This document shows positions 46,210-54,279 of a DNA stretch of 64,000 bases, in pieces. The notes under the pieces are model-generated. The model was given only the letters and a program-made list of their open reading frames with translations. It was not told the origin of the DNA and searched no databases. A program made the translations under genes and the position numbers. Source of the stretch: Tsuneonella dongtanensis (GTDB lineage: Bacteria > Pseudomonadota > Alphaproteobacteria > Sphingomonadales > Sphingomonadaceae); assembly GCF_001698205.1 (NCBI RefSeq), contig NZ_CP016591.1:1612001-1676000 (forward strand), in the 5' to 3' direction. How positions within the stretch are numbered: the stretch's first letter is position 1; every line of letters starts with the position of its first letter.

Positions 46210-47099
46210 TGGCGGAGCTCGTCGAAGCGCCGGTGATCCTCGCCGGGGATGGGTGGGCCGACTATGGCCTGGTAGACAGCGGTCACGGCCGGAAGCTCGA
46301 GCGGTACGGGCCGCATCGCTTCATCCGGCCCGAGCCGCAAGCGATGTGGTCTCCCCGCCATGCTGAGTGGCAGGCCGACGGCGAGTTCGTTCCCGGCAGC
46401 GACGAGGACGGGGGCGGGCGCTGGCAGTTCGATCGCCCTGTCCCGCGGGACGGCTGGCCGCTGGCATGGAACGATGTGCGGTTCACAGCGCAATGCACGC
46501 CCTTCCGGCATCTCGGCTTCTTTCCCGACATGGCGCCGGTGTGGGACTGGATGCGCGCGCAGCTTGGCGGCAAGGCCGACGCGCAGACGCTCAACCTGTT
46601 CGGCTATACCGGGGTTGGGACTTTGGCGCTTAGCGATTGTGGTCCGGTCGCCCACGTCGATGCGAGCAAGAAATCGGTCGCGCAGGCGCGCGAGAATGCG
46701 CAGGCTTCGGGGATGGCCGAGCGACCGATCCGCTGGCTTGTCGACGATGCCGCCAAGTTCGCCGCGCGCGAAGTGCGGCGCGGCAGACGGTACGATGGGA
46801 TCATCCTCGATCCGCCCAAGTTTGGTCGGGGTCCCGACGGCGAGGTCTGGCGCCTGGAAGAAGGGCTGCCGGGGCTTGTCGGCGATTGCCGCCGACTCCT
46901 CGACGGCGACAGCCGCTTTCTTTTCCTCACCGTCTACGCCGTTCGCATGAGCAGCCTCGCGCTCGCAGGACTCCTCGCCGAGCTCTTCGCCGATCTCCCC
47001 GGGATGATCGAGCACGGCGACCTCGCGGTCCGCGAGGAAGGCGAGGGCGGCAGGCTGCTTCCGACGGCCATCTTCGCACGCTGGTCGAATCCGGGCTAA
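46209..47099 (+). CDS. Class I SAM-dependent rRNA methyltransferase (RlmI/RlmK-like C-terminal domain)
   Basis: A 296-residue methyltransferase. NLFGYTGVGTLAL is the AdoMet motif I, VAHVDASKKSV motif II with the acidic ribose contact, and IILDPPKFGRG the catalytic DPPKF motif of the RlmI/RlmK 23S rRNA cytosine/guanine methylase group. The N-terminal PUA-like part is short. The exact target base is unknown. The start overlaps the thrC stop by one base. Confidence 0.83.
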   Translation: MAELVEAPVILAGDGWADYGLVDSGHGRKLERYGPHRFIRPEPQAMWSPRHAEWQADGEFVPGSDEDGGGRWQFDRPVPRDGWPLAWNDVRFTAQCTPFRHLGFFPDMAPVWDWMRAQLGGKADAQTLNLFGYTGVGTLALSDCGPVAHVDASKKSVAQARENAQASGMAERPIRWLVDDAAKFAAREVRRGRRYDGIILDPPKFGRGPDGEVWRLEEGLPGLVGDCRRLLDGDSRFLFLTVYAVRMSSLALAGLLAELFADLPGMIEHGDLAVREEGEGGRLLPTAIFARWSNPG

Positions 47100-47110
47100 G
47101 TGCGGGGCGC

Positions 47111-47482
47111 ATGGACGATTCGCTGATCCTTGAAGTCGCCGACCTCGAAGTCGATGTCCTGACCGGCATCTACTCCGAGGAGACCGGCAAGCCGCAGCCG
47201 CTGCGCATATCGATCGCAGCGAAACTCAAGGCGGCGCCTCGCTACGAGCCCGACACGCACCTGTCGGCCAGCAAGAACTACATGGACCTCAAGTTCGCCG
47301 CGGGCGAAGCGCTGCCGCCGGGCGTGCATTTCAAGCTCATCGAGGCGGTGGCCGAGCACATTTGCGACACGCTGTTCGTGCAGGACGATCGGGTCGAAGC
47401 AGTCACCGTCAAGATCGTGAAACTCGCCATTGCCGAGGCGAACGAGAAGATCGGCATCACCCTGACCCGGCACAGGCGCTGA
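47111..47482 (+). CDS. folB: Dihydroneopterin aldolase
   Basis: A 123-residue FolB-type protein converting dihydroneopterin to 6-hydroxymethyl-dihydropterin, upstream of folP in folate synthesis. LEVDVLTGIYSEETGKPQPLRI carries the substrate Glu (quoted by the start VLTGIYSEE), and VTVKIVKLAIAEANEKIG the catalytic Lys region. The Lys-Pro of typical enzymes reads Lys-Leu here. It is 11 bp after the methyltransferase gene. Confidence 0.83.
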   Translation: MDDSLILEVADLEVDVLTGIYSEETGKPQPLRISIAAKLKAAPRYEPDTHLSASKNYMDLKFAAGEALPPGVHFKLIEAVAEHICDTLFVQDDRVEAVTVKIVKLAIAEANEKIGITLTRHRR

Positions 47483-47485
47483 CCG

Positions 47486-47815
47486 GTGATCGTTCGAATT
47501 GAAGGCTTGCCCAGTTCACCGGTCGAGGCCGCGGCGCGTTTTCATTCCCGCGATCTGCCTGAGGTGCTCTCCGCGATCGAGACTGGCGATGTCGTCATCG
47601 TCTTCGAACCTGCCGGGCATGACCATCGCGCCTGGCGACTCGCCGCTGTCCAGGGCTTGGCGCGGGAACATGCCCCGCGGCGTGTGAACGCGATTGCGTC
47701 GGACAAAGAAGCCGCGATCGCTGCAGCCACCGATTATCTTGGCCGCGCGCCGGGCGTAACCGGTCAGTATTTCGTGCTCGACGCGGGCGGCGCCGGAAAT
47801 CCCATTACCGTTTGA
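47486..47815 (+). CDS. Small Rossmann-fold protein (reduced SDR)
   Basis: A 109-residue protein with a GTG start three bases after the folB stop. Its C-terminus, APGVTGQYFVLDAGG, is the closing segment of short-chain dehydrogenases, and DVVIVFEPAGH with an ALAREHAPRRVNAI-like strand fits the core, but the cofactor loop and YxxxK are missing. It is therefore a shortened Rossmann protein, not an enzyme I can name. Its place after folB suggests a link to pterin metabolism; this is inference only. Confidence 0.65.
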   Translation: MIVRIEGLPSSPVEAAARFHSRDLPEVLSAIETGDVVIVFEPAGHDHRAWRLAAVQGLAREHAPRRVNAIASDKEAAIAAATDYLGRAPGVTGQYFVLDAGGAGNPITV

Positions 47816-47883
47816 CGCAGATCAAATCGCTCTGTGCGCGATCGGCTTAAGCCCGCTTCGTACCCAACGAAGGAGCTTTCCAG

Positions 47884-48306
47884 ATGTCCAGGCACCTGAC
47901 CCGCGAGATCGTCGCCGAGGCCGCCACCGTTCGCACCGAACTGCTTCACCCGGTCACGGTCGACCGCACCTTCGAACTACCGCGCGGGCTCTATCTCTCG
48001 ACCGTGGGGCTCTATCTCGGCTTCCTTGCCGTGATGGCCTTCGGGATGGGGAGCCCGGAATTGATCATCCCGATGGTCATCTTCGCGTTCTTCATTGTCG
48101 CCGGTTTCGCAATCCCGGCGATCTGGACCCGGATGCGGCCGAACAATCCGGCGGGGCCGCTCGACTGGAATCGCTTCCGGAGCAAGGGCGTGATGACCGC
48201 GACCGGACGCCTGAGCGCGGGAGAAGCGACGGCCCAAATGCTCGTCCTGCCCGTCCTGATCTTTGCCTGGGGCATCGTCTGCGTCACCATCGCGGCGCTC
48301 GTCTAG
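47884..48306 (+). CDS. Hypothetical inner-membrane protein
   Basis: A 140-residue protein with three predicted helices: LYLSTVGLYLGFLAVMAFGM, LIIPMVIFAFFIVAGFAIPAIW (quoted by ends) and MLVLPVLIFAWGIVCVTIAAL. AAGGAG-like GAAGGAG lies just before the ATG. Between helices two and three is a cytoplasmic loop with NRFRSKGVMTATGRLSAGEA. Not recognised as a known family. Transcribed with or after the folB group. Confidence 0.65.
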   Translation: MSRHLTREIVAEAATVRTELLHPVTVDRTFELPRGLYLSTVGLYLGFLAVMAFGMGSPELIIPMVIFAFFIVAGFAIPAIWTRMRPNNPAGPLDWNRFRSKGVMTATGRLSAGEATAQMLVLPVLIFAWGIVCVTIAALV

Positions 48307-48379
48307 CCGGCGTTTCCTGCTTCGAGAGGGGGAGCGCGCGGGATCGGTTCGTCCGGTTCCGCGCGTTTCCCCTTGCGCG

Positions 48380-48877
48380 TCAGATACGTCCGCGCAGGCG
48401 GGCGAGCACTGTGTCTTCCTGCACCACGAGAGCTTCGACGGTCGCGCGCGCCGAGCCGATCGCTTCGCGCGGACCGGCTTCCACGGTTGCGTCGACCCAC
48501 AGCGAATCGAGTTCGGCGAGAGCGACGGCGACGCGGCTGCGAATCGAATCGAGATCGGCGAGCGCGACCTGCGCTGCGGCCCAGCTGTCCGACGCGGTGC
48601 CTCCGGAGTTGCCTGCCAGGCGCTCGGCGGCGGGGGTCGATGCCTGGAACTCTCGGTGGCCGGCTTCCGCTTGGGCGACCAGATCGGCAAGCCTTGCTGC
48701 CAGGTCGGCCGATGGCTGGACCGGGGCCGGGACTTCAGAGACGGCATCGTCGGGCTGAAAGGTGCCCTCGACCCTCTCCGCCGGCCTCTGGGCGAGCGAG
48801 GGGTAATTGCCAGGGGTGGCGCAGGCGGCCAGCAAGGCGGCGGGGATCAGGGCGATTGCGGGCTTGGCGACGGTCAC
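48380..48877 (-). CDS. Hypothetical lipoprotein
   Basis: A 165-residue protein with a lipoprotein signal (LIPAALLAAC, Cys19), a Pro-rich linker and a helical C-terminal part rich in Ala, Leu and Glu (LADLVAQAEAGHREF and VALADLDSIRSRVAVALAEL), probably a coiled coil. Likely periplasmic and anchored to the outer membrane. No family recognised. Confidence 0.6.
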   Translation of the reverse strand: MTVAKPAIALIPAALLAACATPGNYPSLAQRPAERVEGTFQPDDAVSEVPAPVQPSADLAARLADLVAQAEAGHREFQASTPAAERLAGNSGGTASDSWAAAQVALADLDSIRSRVAVALAELDSLWVDATVEAGPREAIGSARATVEALVVQEDTVLARLRGRI

Positions 48878-48954
48878 GCGCCGGTCCTTACCACGGGTTG
48901 TGGGCGAGGGAAGGACTTACGCGTCACGGGTGGCCCGCTTGAGCCACTGGGGCG

Positions 48955-48983
48955 TTGACTTCGCGGGAGGCTTCCCCTAACGG
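48955..48983 (+). promoter_or_regulatory. Probable rplU-rpmA promoter
   Basis: TTGACT (48955-48960) and TAACGG (48978-48983) are 17 bp apart. They lie about 90 bp upstream of rplU, leaving a leader with GC-rich short hairpins. Confidence 0.45.
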
Positions 48984-49073
48984 CACCCATCTTTCCGGGA
49001 CCCCATGTCGGGGGCTTCCGGTTTCGTCGCCTTCCGAAGGCGGCCACACACGTAAAGCGGAAGTGAAAATCCC

Positions 49074-49574
49074 ATGTTCGCAGTAGTGCGCACGGGCGGC
49101 AAGCAGTACCGGGTTGCCGCCGGAGACAAGATCGCGGTCGAGAAGCTGGCGGGTGACGCCGGTGACACGATCACCCTGGGCGACGTCCTGCTCGCCGGCG
49201 AAGGTGAAAAGCTCGCCGACGCGGCGAAGACCGTCGTCTCGGCAGAAATCATCGCCCAGGCCAAGAGCGAGAAGGTCGTCGTCTTCAAGAAGCGCCGCCG
49301 GCACAACTATCGCCGCAAGGCGGGTCACCGCCAGCAGATGACCCTGCTGCGCATCGTTTCGGTCGGCGATTCGAAGGCCGAGAAGAAGGCTGCGCCGAAG
49401 GCTGACGCCGCTCCGAAGGACGAGGCTCCCAAGGCCCCCAAGGCGGATGCAGCTCCGAAGAAGGAAGCCGCGCCCAAGAAGGCTGCTGCTCCGAAGAAGG
49501 AAGCTGCCCCCAAGGCCGCTGCCGAAAAGAAGGCCCCGGCCAAGAAGCCGGCTGCCAAGAAGACCGACAAGTAA
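49074..49574 (+). CDS. rplU: 50S ribosomal protein L21 with Lys/Ala-rich tail
   Basis: A 166-residue L21 that binds 23S rRNA in the large subunit. The core is residues 1-100, with [13 protein letters not shown] at the start and [16 protein letters not shown] as the basic RNA-binding loop. The C-terminal 65 residues are a repetitive tail of Lys, Ala, Pro and Glu with [13 protein letters not shown]-type units, absent from the 103-residue E. coli protein. It is followed by rpmA after 17 bp. Confidence 0.94.
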   Translation: MFAVVRTGGKQYRVAAGDKIAVEKLAGDAGDTITLGDVLLAGEGEKLADAAKTVVSAEIIAQAKSEKVVVFKKRRRHNYRRKAGHRQQMTLLRIVSVGDSKAEKKAAPKADAAPKDEAPKAPKADAAPKKEAAPKKAAAPKKEAAPKAAAEKKAPAKKPAAKKTDK

Positions 49575-49591
49575 GAGAGTAGGACGAAACA

Positions 49592-49861
49592 ATGGCACAT
49601 AAGAAAGCAGGCGGTTCGTCCCGCAACGGCCGCGACTCCGCGGGCCGTCGCCTCGGCGTCAAGAAGTTCGGCAGCCAGGAAGTGATTCCGGGCAACATTA
49701 TCGTGCGCCAGCGCGGGACGAAGTTCTATCCCGGCAACGGCGTCGGCATGGGCAAGGACCACACGCTGTTCGCGCTCGTCGAAGGTCGCGTGCGATTCCA
49801 TGCCGGCAAACTCGGCCGCAAGTACGTATCGGTCGACATGCCGGCAGTCGCCGCGGAATAA
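49592..49861 (+). CDS. rpmA: 50S ribosomal protein L27
   Basis: An 89-residue L27, whose N-terminus reaches the peptidyl-transferase centre. [17 protein letters not shown] begins directly after the initiator Met, with no cleavable extension. [13 protein letters not shown] and [11 protein letters not shown] are family motifs. Co-transcribed with rplU and ended by a hairpin pair downstream. Confidence 0.95.
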   Translation: MAHKKAGGSSRNGRDSAGRRLGVKKFGSQEVIPGNIIVRQRGTKFYPGNGVGMGKDHTLFALVEGRVRFHAGKLGRKYVSVDMPAVAAE

Positions 49862-49926
49862 TCGGACGACCCGATAAAGGGGCCGTCCACGGGATGGCCC
49901 CCCGCCGGAGGTAGAAATCCGGCACG

Positions 49927-49959
49927 AAGAGGGAGATGGGGTCAGCCCGTCTCCCTCTT
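49927..49959 (+). terminator. Terminator after rpmA
   Basis: AAGAGGGAGA (49927-49936) pairs perfectly with TCTCCCTCTT (49950-49959), with further G-C pairs in the loop base. The T-rich 3' arm runs into TGTCGT. It is 65 bp past the rpmA stop. Confidence 0.65.
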
Positions 49960-50060
49960 GTCGTATCTCCCTCACCCATCGTCGCTCCCGCCGGAGCGGC
50001 GCAACGAGAGTGTCACGTGCTCCGGCTAGCGCCCGGACGCGGATGAGGAGGAGAAGGCTG

Positions 50061-50594
50061 GTGTTCCACGTTACCGAAAGGCTGCTGCTGCGGCCCGCGT
50101 GGCCCGAGGATTGGGAAGCTGTGCTCGAGGGCGTGGCCGACGAAGGCGTGGCGATGAATCTCGCTCGCGCGCCGTGGCCCTATGGCCCTGCGGAAGCGAG
50201 GGAATTCGTCGCCCTGCCGCAGGATCCGTGCAAGCCGCACTTCCTCGTTGTCGAATCGGCGAGCGGACAAGTGATCGGATCCGCCGGTCTCGGCGATCGT
50301 AACGGCGAGATCGAAGTCGGCTATTGGCTGGCTCGCCCCTACTGGGGCCGCGGCTATGCGACCGAGGCAGCGGCCGGCGTGCTCCGCGTGGCACGGATGC
50401 TCGGTCATCGTCGTGCCCTCGCTGGCCATTTCGCCGACAACCCCGCGTCGGGGCGGGTCTTGCGCAAGCTCGGCTTCATCCCGACTGGTCGCAACGCAAT
50501 GCGTTACAGCCGGGCGCGAGGGCGGGCCGTCCGGTCGGTCGAATATACGCTCGATCTTGCCGAACCGTCGGCACCTGTCATGCGCGCCGCTTGA
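50061..50594 (+). CDS. GNAT family N-acetyltransferase (RimJ/RimL type)
   Basis: A 177-residue acetyltransferase of the RimJ/L branch (acetyltransf_3). The GTG at 50061 has GGAGGAG upstream and gives MFHVTERLLLRPAW, the standard family start; an ATG at 50043 adds six Arg-rich residues. YWLARPYWGRGYATEAA is the acetyl-CoA loop and NPASGRVLRKLGF the later motif. The target could be a ribosomal protein or a small amine; being next to rpmA does not decide it. Confidence 0.83.
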   Translation: MFHVTERLLLRPAWPEDWEAVLEGVADEGVAMNLARAPWPYGPAEAREFVALPQDPCKPHFLVVESASGQVIGSAGLGDRNGEIEVGYWLARPYWGRGYATEAAAGVLRVARMLGHRRALAGHFADNPASGRVLRKLGFIPTGRNAMRYSRARGRAVRSVEYTLDLAEPSAPVMRAA

Positions 50595-50612
50595 ACCGTC
50601 TCGTCAAAGAAA

Positions 50613-50648
50613 GAAGCGCCGCTCCGGAAAAGACCGGTGCGGCGCTTC
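50613..50648. terminator. Shared terminator between convergent genes
   Basis: GAAGCGCCGC-T-CCGG (50613-50627) and CCGG-T-GCGGCGCTTC (50634-50648) form a 14-pair stem with one T-T mismatch. On the minus strand it runs into TTCTTTCTTTG, so it best ends the metal-dependent hydrolase transcript. Confidence 0.75.
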
Positions 50649-50668
50649 GTACATCTTGAGTTGTTGGA

Positions 50669-51556
50669 TCAGGCCGGGAGCAGGGCGTCGCTGAAGTCGC
50701 CTTCGTACTTGCTGATCAGGTGGCGATCGTCCTCGTTCCACGGGTGAAAACCGGGAAGGAAGAAGGCGAGCCACGGAAGCGCGATGCGGCGGAGAAAACC
50801 GGGCCGGAAGAGGAGGTAGGCCCAGATCCGGGCAGTCACCTTCCAACCGGTAAGGCCGTCCTGCGCGAGGAGGTCCTTCATGTCCTTCACGCGGTTGCCG
50901 ATGAACCGCTTGGTCACGAGCACCATCATCAGGCTCTTGAGCTTCCAGCGGCGCCAGCGGCTCCAGTCGCGGGTCGCGTGCAGCCAAGTGTCGTAAGCGA
51001 CACCCTTGTGCTCGATCTCCTCGACCGAGTGCCAGCGCCAGATGTCGCCGAGATCGCCCTCGGCGCCCTTCAGGTGCGCAGGGTTGGCGAGAAGTTCCTG
51101 GCCGAACATCGCGGTGAAGTGCTCGAGCGCCATCGTCGCGGCGAGGTTGAGGTAAGCCGGACGATCCTTGAGCAACGCGAGCAGTTCTTCGACGCGCTTG
51201 TCGATGAAGGCGATGTCGTAACCGCTGCTCTCCGCCAGCTTGTTGAGCACGATGTGCTCGCGGGTGTGGTTGATTTCCTGCTTGATGAAGGCGCGAATTT
51301 CGCCGGCAAGCTTGGGGTCGGCACCGTCGCGGAAAGCGCGGACGGATTCTATGAAAAAGGCTTCTCCGCGCGGAAAGGTCGCCGAAAGGGCGTTGAACCA
51401 GGCGGTCGCAATCGGATCGCCGTTCAGCCACCAGCGCTTGGCGGTCTGGCCGCGCAGGAACCGACGGTCGCGCACAACGATGTCCAGATCGTCGGGCGTC
51501 GCGGTTCCGAGTGCCGGAGCAGATGCTTCGATATCGAACTTGGCAGGAGCATTCAT
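50669..51556 (-). CDS. Metal-dependent hydrolase family protein (PF10118)
   Basis: A 295-residue protein of the predicted metal-dependent hydrolase family. The start at 51556 has AAGGA eight to ten bases upstream. FIKQEINHTREHIVLN, MALEHFTAMFG and WRWHSVEEIEHKGVAYD supply repeated His and Glu on long helices, a ferritin-like di-metal arrangement. The function is not established; similar genes often have a TetR neighbour, as here. Two palindromic operators lie just before the start. Confidence 0.82.
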   Translation of the reverse strand: MNAPAKFDIEASAPALGTATPDDLDIVVRDRRFLRGQTAKRWWLNGDPIATAWFNALSATFPRGEAFFIESVRAFRDGADPKLAGEIRAFIKQEINHTREHIVLNKLAESSGYDIAFIDKRVEELLALLKDRPAYLNLAATMALEHFTAMFGQELLANPAHLKGAEGDLGDIWRWHSVEEIEHKGVAYDTWLHATRDWSRWRRWKLKSLMMVLVTKRFIGNRVKDMKDLLAQDGLTGWKVTARIWAYLLFRPGFLRRIALPWLAFFLPGFHPWNEDDRHLISKYEGDFSDALLPA

Positions 51557-51574
51557 CGAATCGGATCCTTTAAC

Positions 51575-51613
51575 TGACACTGATGTAAGTAGCTGCTGCT
51601 GACATCAGTGTCA
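51575..51613. promoter_or_regulatory. Pair of palindromic operators between the TetR gene and its divergent neighbour
   Basis: TGACACTGATGT (51575-51586) and ACATCAGTGTCA (51602-51613) are perfect reverse complements. Each also sits in its own 14-bp palindrome: TGACA-CTGA-TGTAA (one mismatch) and TGACA-TCAG-TGTCA (perfect). The spacing and location suit binding by the adjacent TetR regulator. Confidence 0.78.
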
Positions 51614-51679
51614 ATAAGGTTTGGGTTGGCGAATGGTTCCTTGTCGTTGCGTGCCGCACGGACTAGTCGCATTCCCGTC

Positions 51680-52282
51680 ATGGCCACTCGCAAGCGCCTC
51701 AGCCCCGAAGAATCGCGCACCAGCGCGCTCGAAGCCGCGCGCCATCTCCTGATCGAAACGGGCCCTCAGTCGGTGACGCTGAAGGCGGTTTCCTCTCGGA
51801 TCGGCCGCACCCATGCCAACCTCCTGCACCATTTCGGTTCGGCATCAGGGCTGCAGAAGGCCTTGGCGCAGCACCTGGCCGAAACGGTCTGCGACACGAT
51901 CAAGGATGCTGTGCAAGCAAGCAGGGCAGGCTTGGGTTCGCCGCGCGAAGTCGTGGATCTCACTTTCGATGCCTTCGACAAGGAAGGGGCCGGAGCGCTC
52001 GCCAGTTGGATGCTGCTGACGGGCAACGAGGATGCGCTCGACCCGATCGTCGAGGCGATTCACGAGCTGGTGGATGAGATCGCGCCGCAGGAGGCCCAGT
52101 CGCATTCGGGCGTCCTCGCTCTTCACGAAACGACGCTGACTTTGGTGCTTATGGCACTTGGCAATGCGCTGATGGGCCCGGCACTGGCGCGTTCGCTCGG
52201 GCTGCCCGAAGCGACTGCGCGCGAACGTGCCGAGCGACTTCTCGTTGTAGCGCTTGCCCGCGACCCCGAGCCGCAACCCTAA
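51680..52282 (+). CDS. TetR/AcrR family transcriptional regulator
   Basis: A 200-residue regulator. The start at 51680 (MATRKRLSPEESRTSAL) begins the DNA-binding domain; helix-turn-helix lies near residues 30-58, VTLKAVSSRIGRTHANLLHHFGS. The C-terminal ligand domain has TLVLMALGNALMGPAL in its last helices. It is divergent from the metal-dependent hydrolase gene and probably represses it and itself through the paired palindromes between them. The inducer is unknown; a fatty acyl or aromatic ligand would be typical. Confidence 0.85.
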   Translation: MATRKRLSPEESRTSALEAARHLLIETGPQSVTLKAVSSRIGRTHANLLHHFGSASGLQKALAQHLAETVCDTIKDAVQASRAGLGSPREVVDLTFDAFDKEGAGALASWMLLTGNEDALDPIVEAIHELVDEIAPQEAQSHSGVLALHETTLTLVLMALGNALMGPALARSLGLPEATARERAERLLVVALARDPEPQP

Positions 52283-52286
52283 ATTG

Positions 52287-53711
52287 TCAGAACAGGCCCG
52301 GCGTATCCCGCTGTGCGGCCGACGGTGCCGCAGGATAGATCAGCTCCCTCGACGGCTGCACGGATAGCGTGCCCTGTCCCGATACCCCGGCGATCGGCGT
52401 GCAGGCGCGCCCTGCAAGAAAATCGAGCGCGGTCTTGATCGCGACCTCGTTCGGATCGCCGAGCTGCTTGCTGATGTCGTCGGTCGCACGGCACGTGCGC
52501 GGGAACACGCTCGCCAGACCGGTGTAGTAGTCGCCCTGCCGGTTCGAATTCTCGGTCCGGAAGGCAACCACACGCATCCGGTCGTCGCATTCCGCCTTGT
52601 CGATCGCGATCTGACCCACCGGCTTGCCGAAGGTATTGCTGCCGATCAGCGCGGTATTCGTGCCGAGGTACGGGATGAAGGAGTTCGCGACGAGTTCGCT
52701 CGCCGATGCTGTGCCGCCATAGCCGATGAACGCAATCTTCGTCGCGGCAATGGCCTGGGGCTGCGCCATGACGAGGTCGGTCGAGTTGTTGCTCGCCTTG
52801 CTGTCGCGGAATGTGGTGTAGCTGAAGACCTGGCCGACACGGTCGGCAGCCATCAACTCTCCGAAAAGCTCGGCGATCCGGACCAAACCACCGCCATTAT
52901 AGCGCACGTCGACGATGACCTCGGTCACGCCCTGCGACTTGAACGTTGCGAACGCGCTGCGCAGGTCGGCATCGGCGGTATCGATGAAGGTGCGCAGGTT
53001 GATGTAGCCGACCCGCTTTCCGCCATCGTTCAGGATCTGCGCGCCGTAGCGGTTCGAGACCGGATCGAGCGCGAAATTGGTTTTCGTTACCGTCACGGTC
53101 GTGCGCGTGCTGCCGTTGACGATCTCAAGAACGCGAGTGACGCCGGCGTCCGACGGACCCAGCGCATTCGAAACCGCCGACGACCCGCCGCTCGCCATGA
53201 GCGAAGCGACCGATTGCAGGTTCGACGCGCTTGTCCCGATCGCAACGATCTCCGTGCCGCGGTCGATGCCGGCAGCAAGCGCCGGCGCGCCTTCGAACGA
53301 TTCCACCACGAACACGCGGTTCTGGGACGTGTCGTACGCCAGGCGAATGCCGAACCCCGCGCTCGACCCGGAATTGATGAACGCGTTCTCTTCGGCGATC
53401 GAGGTGATGTAAGTGAAGAAACGGTCGCGCGACTGCACGCGCGCCGGCGCGACGAGTGCGTCGATGTACGACTGGACGGTCGAGTGGCTGGCCTTGCTGA
53501 CGGTGTTATCGACGAGGCTCGGAAAGAGATACCATTCGTCGATCACCGCTTTGGCGAAATCCTGGCGCGATGACAGCGTGCACGCGCTGGTGGACGGAGT
53601 GGGGGTCGGCGCATTGCCGAAGGTTCCGCCACCACCGCCCGATCCGCCGCCGCCACATGCTGTCAGCGACAGGGCAATTACAAGCGAGAGCGAAGTGCGA
53701 CCCATGCTCAT
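52287..53711 (-). CDS. S41 family peptidase, lipoprotein
   Basis: A 474-residue C-terminal-processing-type protease. A lipoprotein signal ends SLTACGGGG, followed by a Gly/Pro linker. A PDZ-like region lies near residues 120-190 (GIDRGTEIVAIGT), then the S41 core with VDVRYNGGG, the nucleophile region YGGTASASELVANS and the Lys loop TFGKPVGQ. It likely acts in the outer-membrane or periplasmic space on unfolded proteins. Alternative Met two residues downstream. Convergent with the TetR gene. Confidence 0.86.
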   Translation of the reverse strand: MSMGRTSLSLVIALSLTACGGGGSGGGGGTFGNAPTPTPSTSACTLSSRQDFAKAVIDEWYLFPSLVDNTVSKASHSTVQSYIDALVAPARVQSRDRFFTYITSIAEENAFINSGSSAGFGIRLAYDTSQNRVFVVESFEGAPALAAGIDRGTEIVAIGTSASNLQSVASLMASGGSSAVSNALGPSDAGVTRVLEIVNGSTRTTVTVTKTNFALDPVSNRYGAQILNDGGKRVGYINLRTFIDTADADLRSAFATFKSQGVTEVIVDVRYNGGGLVRIAELFGELMAADRVGQVFSYTTFRDSKASNNSTDLVMAQPQAIAATKIAFIGYGGTASASELVANSFIPYLGTNTALIGSNTFGKPVGQIAIDKAECDDRMRVVAFRTENSNRQGDYYTGLASVFPRTCRATDDISKQLGDPNEVAIKTALDFLAGRACTPIAGVSGQGTLSVQPSRELIYPAAPSAAQRDTPGLF

Positions 53712-53969
53712 CGTCTAACCCCTCCAAGAAATGTCGTGGAAATCCCCTCGCGAACCCGCGCAGGGGCCAAAAGCGCGAAATGCAAAATGCCGCCTGAATA
53801 GCGGCTGAGCAAACAAATCTTGTCGAAAGGCACTGTTTCGAGGGCGATTCAGGCTGAAATGCCCTTCGCGCCTGTCGAAAACTCTTCTCCGGGGGCCTTG
53901 CGCCCTCGCCGTAAGGCGGAGGAGCGCCTAGGATTGCCGCCATAGCCAAGCAGGAAAGGACCATTGATC

Positions 53970-54221
53970 ATGGCTGGCAAGAACAACGCGCTGCAGAAGC
54001 CGGTAAACCTGACCGGGGACCTCGAAGCGGTCGTCGGCAAGGGCCCGATGACGCGCGCCCAGGTTACCTCGAAGGTGTGGGACTACATCAAGAAGCACGG
54101 CCTTCAGGATTCGAAGGACAAGCGCATGATCAATCCCGACGCCACTCTCGGCAAGGTCACGGGCTCTGAGCAGATTTCGATGTTCAAGATGACCGGTGCT
54201 GTTTCGAAGCACATGAGCTGA
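53970..54221 (+). CDS. SWIB/MDM2 domain protein
   Basis: An 83-residue protein made almost entirely of a SWIB domain: MTRAQVTSKVWDYIKKHGLQD, KDKRMINPDATL and a late MFKMTGAVSKHM (longer stretch quoted in parts). SWIB/MDM2 domains are known from chromatin remodellers, plant organelle proteins and some bacteria. The bacterial role is unclear; DNA or RNA association is suggested. The ATG at 53970 has AAGGA upstream. A 258-bp gap before it holds no gene I can see. Confidence 0.85.
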   Translation: MAGKNNALQKPVNLTGDLEAVVGKGPMTRAQVTSKVWDYIKKHGLQDSKDKRMINPDATLGKVTGSEQISMFKMTGAVSKHMS

Positions 54222-54254
54222 TCCGCCAGGATCACGCGTGATTGCGGGGATACG

Positions 54255-54279
54255 CTCCGCGAAGCACTACTTCGCGGAG
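54255..54279. terminator. Perfect hairpin between convergent genes
   Basis: CTCCGCGAAG (54255-54264) and CTTCGCGGAG (54270-54279) form a 10-bp perfect stem with a five-base loop, overlapping the last codons of the DoxX-like gene. There is no T-tract, so the terminator call is tentative. Confidence 0.5.

Noticed and set aside
48878-49073. Structured leader of rplU considered as a riboswitch or ribosomal protein leader motif
   Set aside because: Only short GC-rich hairpins are visible and no known motif can be matched by eye.
53820-53875. Possible third copy of the REP-like element
   Set aside because: Shares only short pieces such as CTTGTCGAA with the 32-bp element; similarity does not extend.
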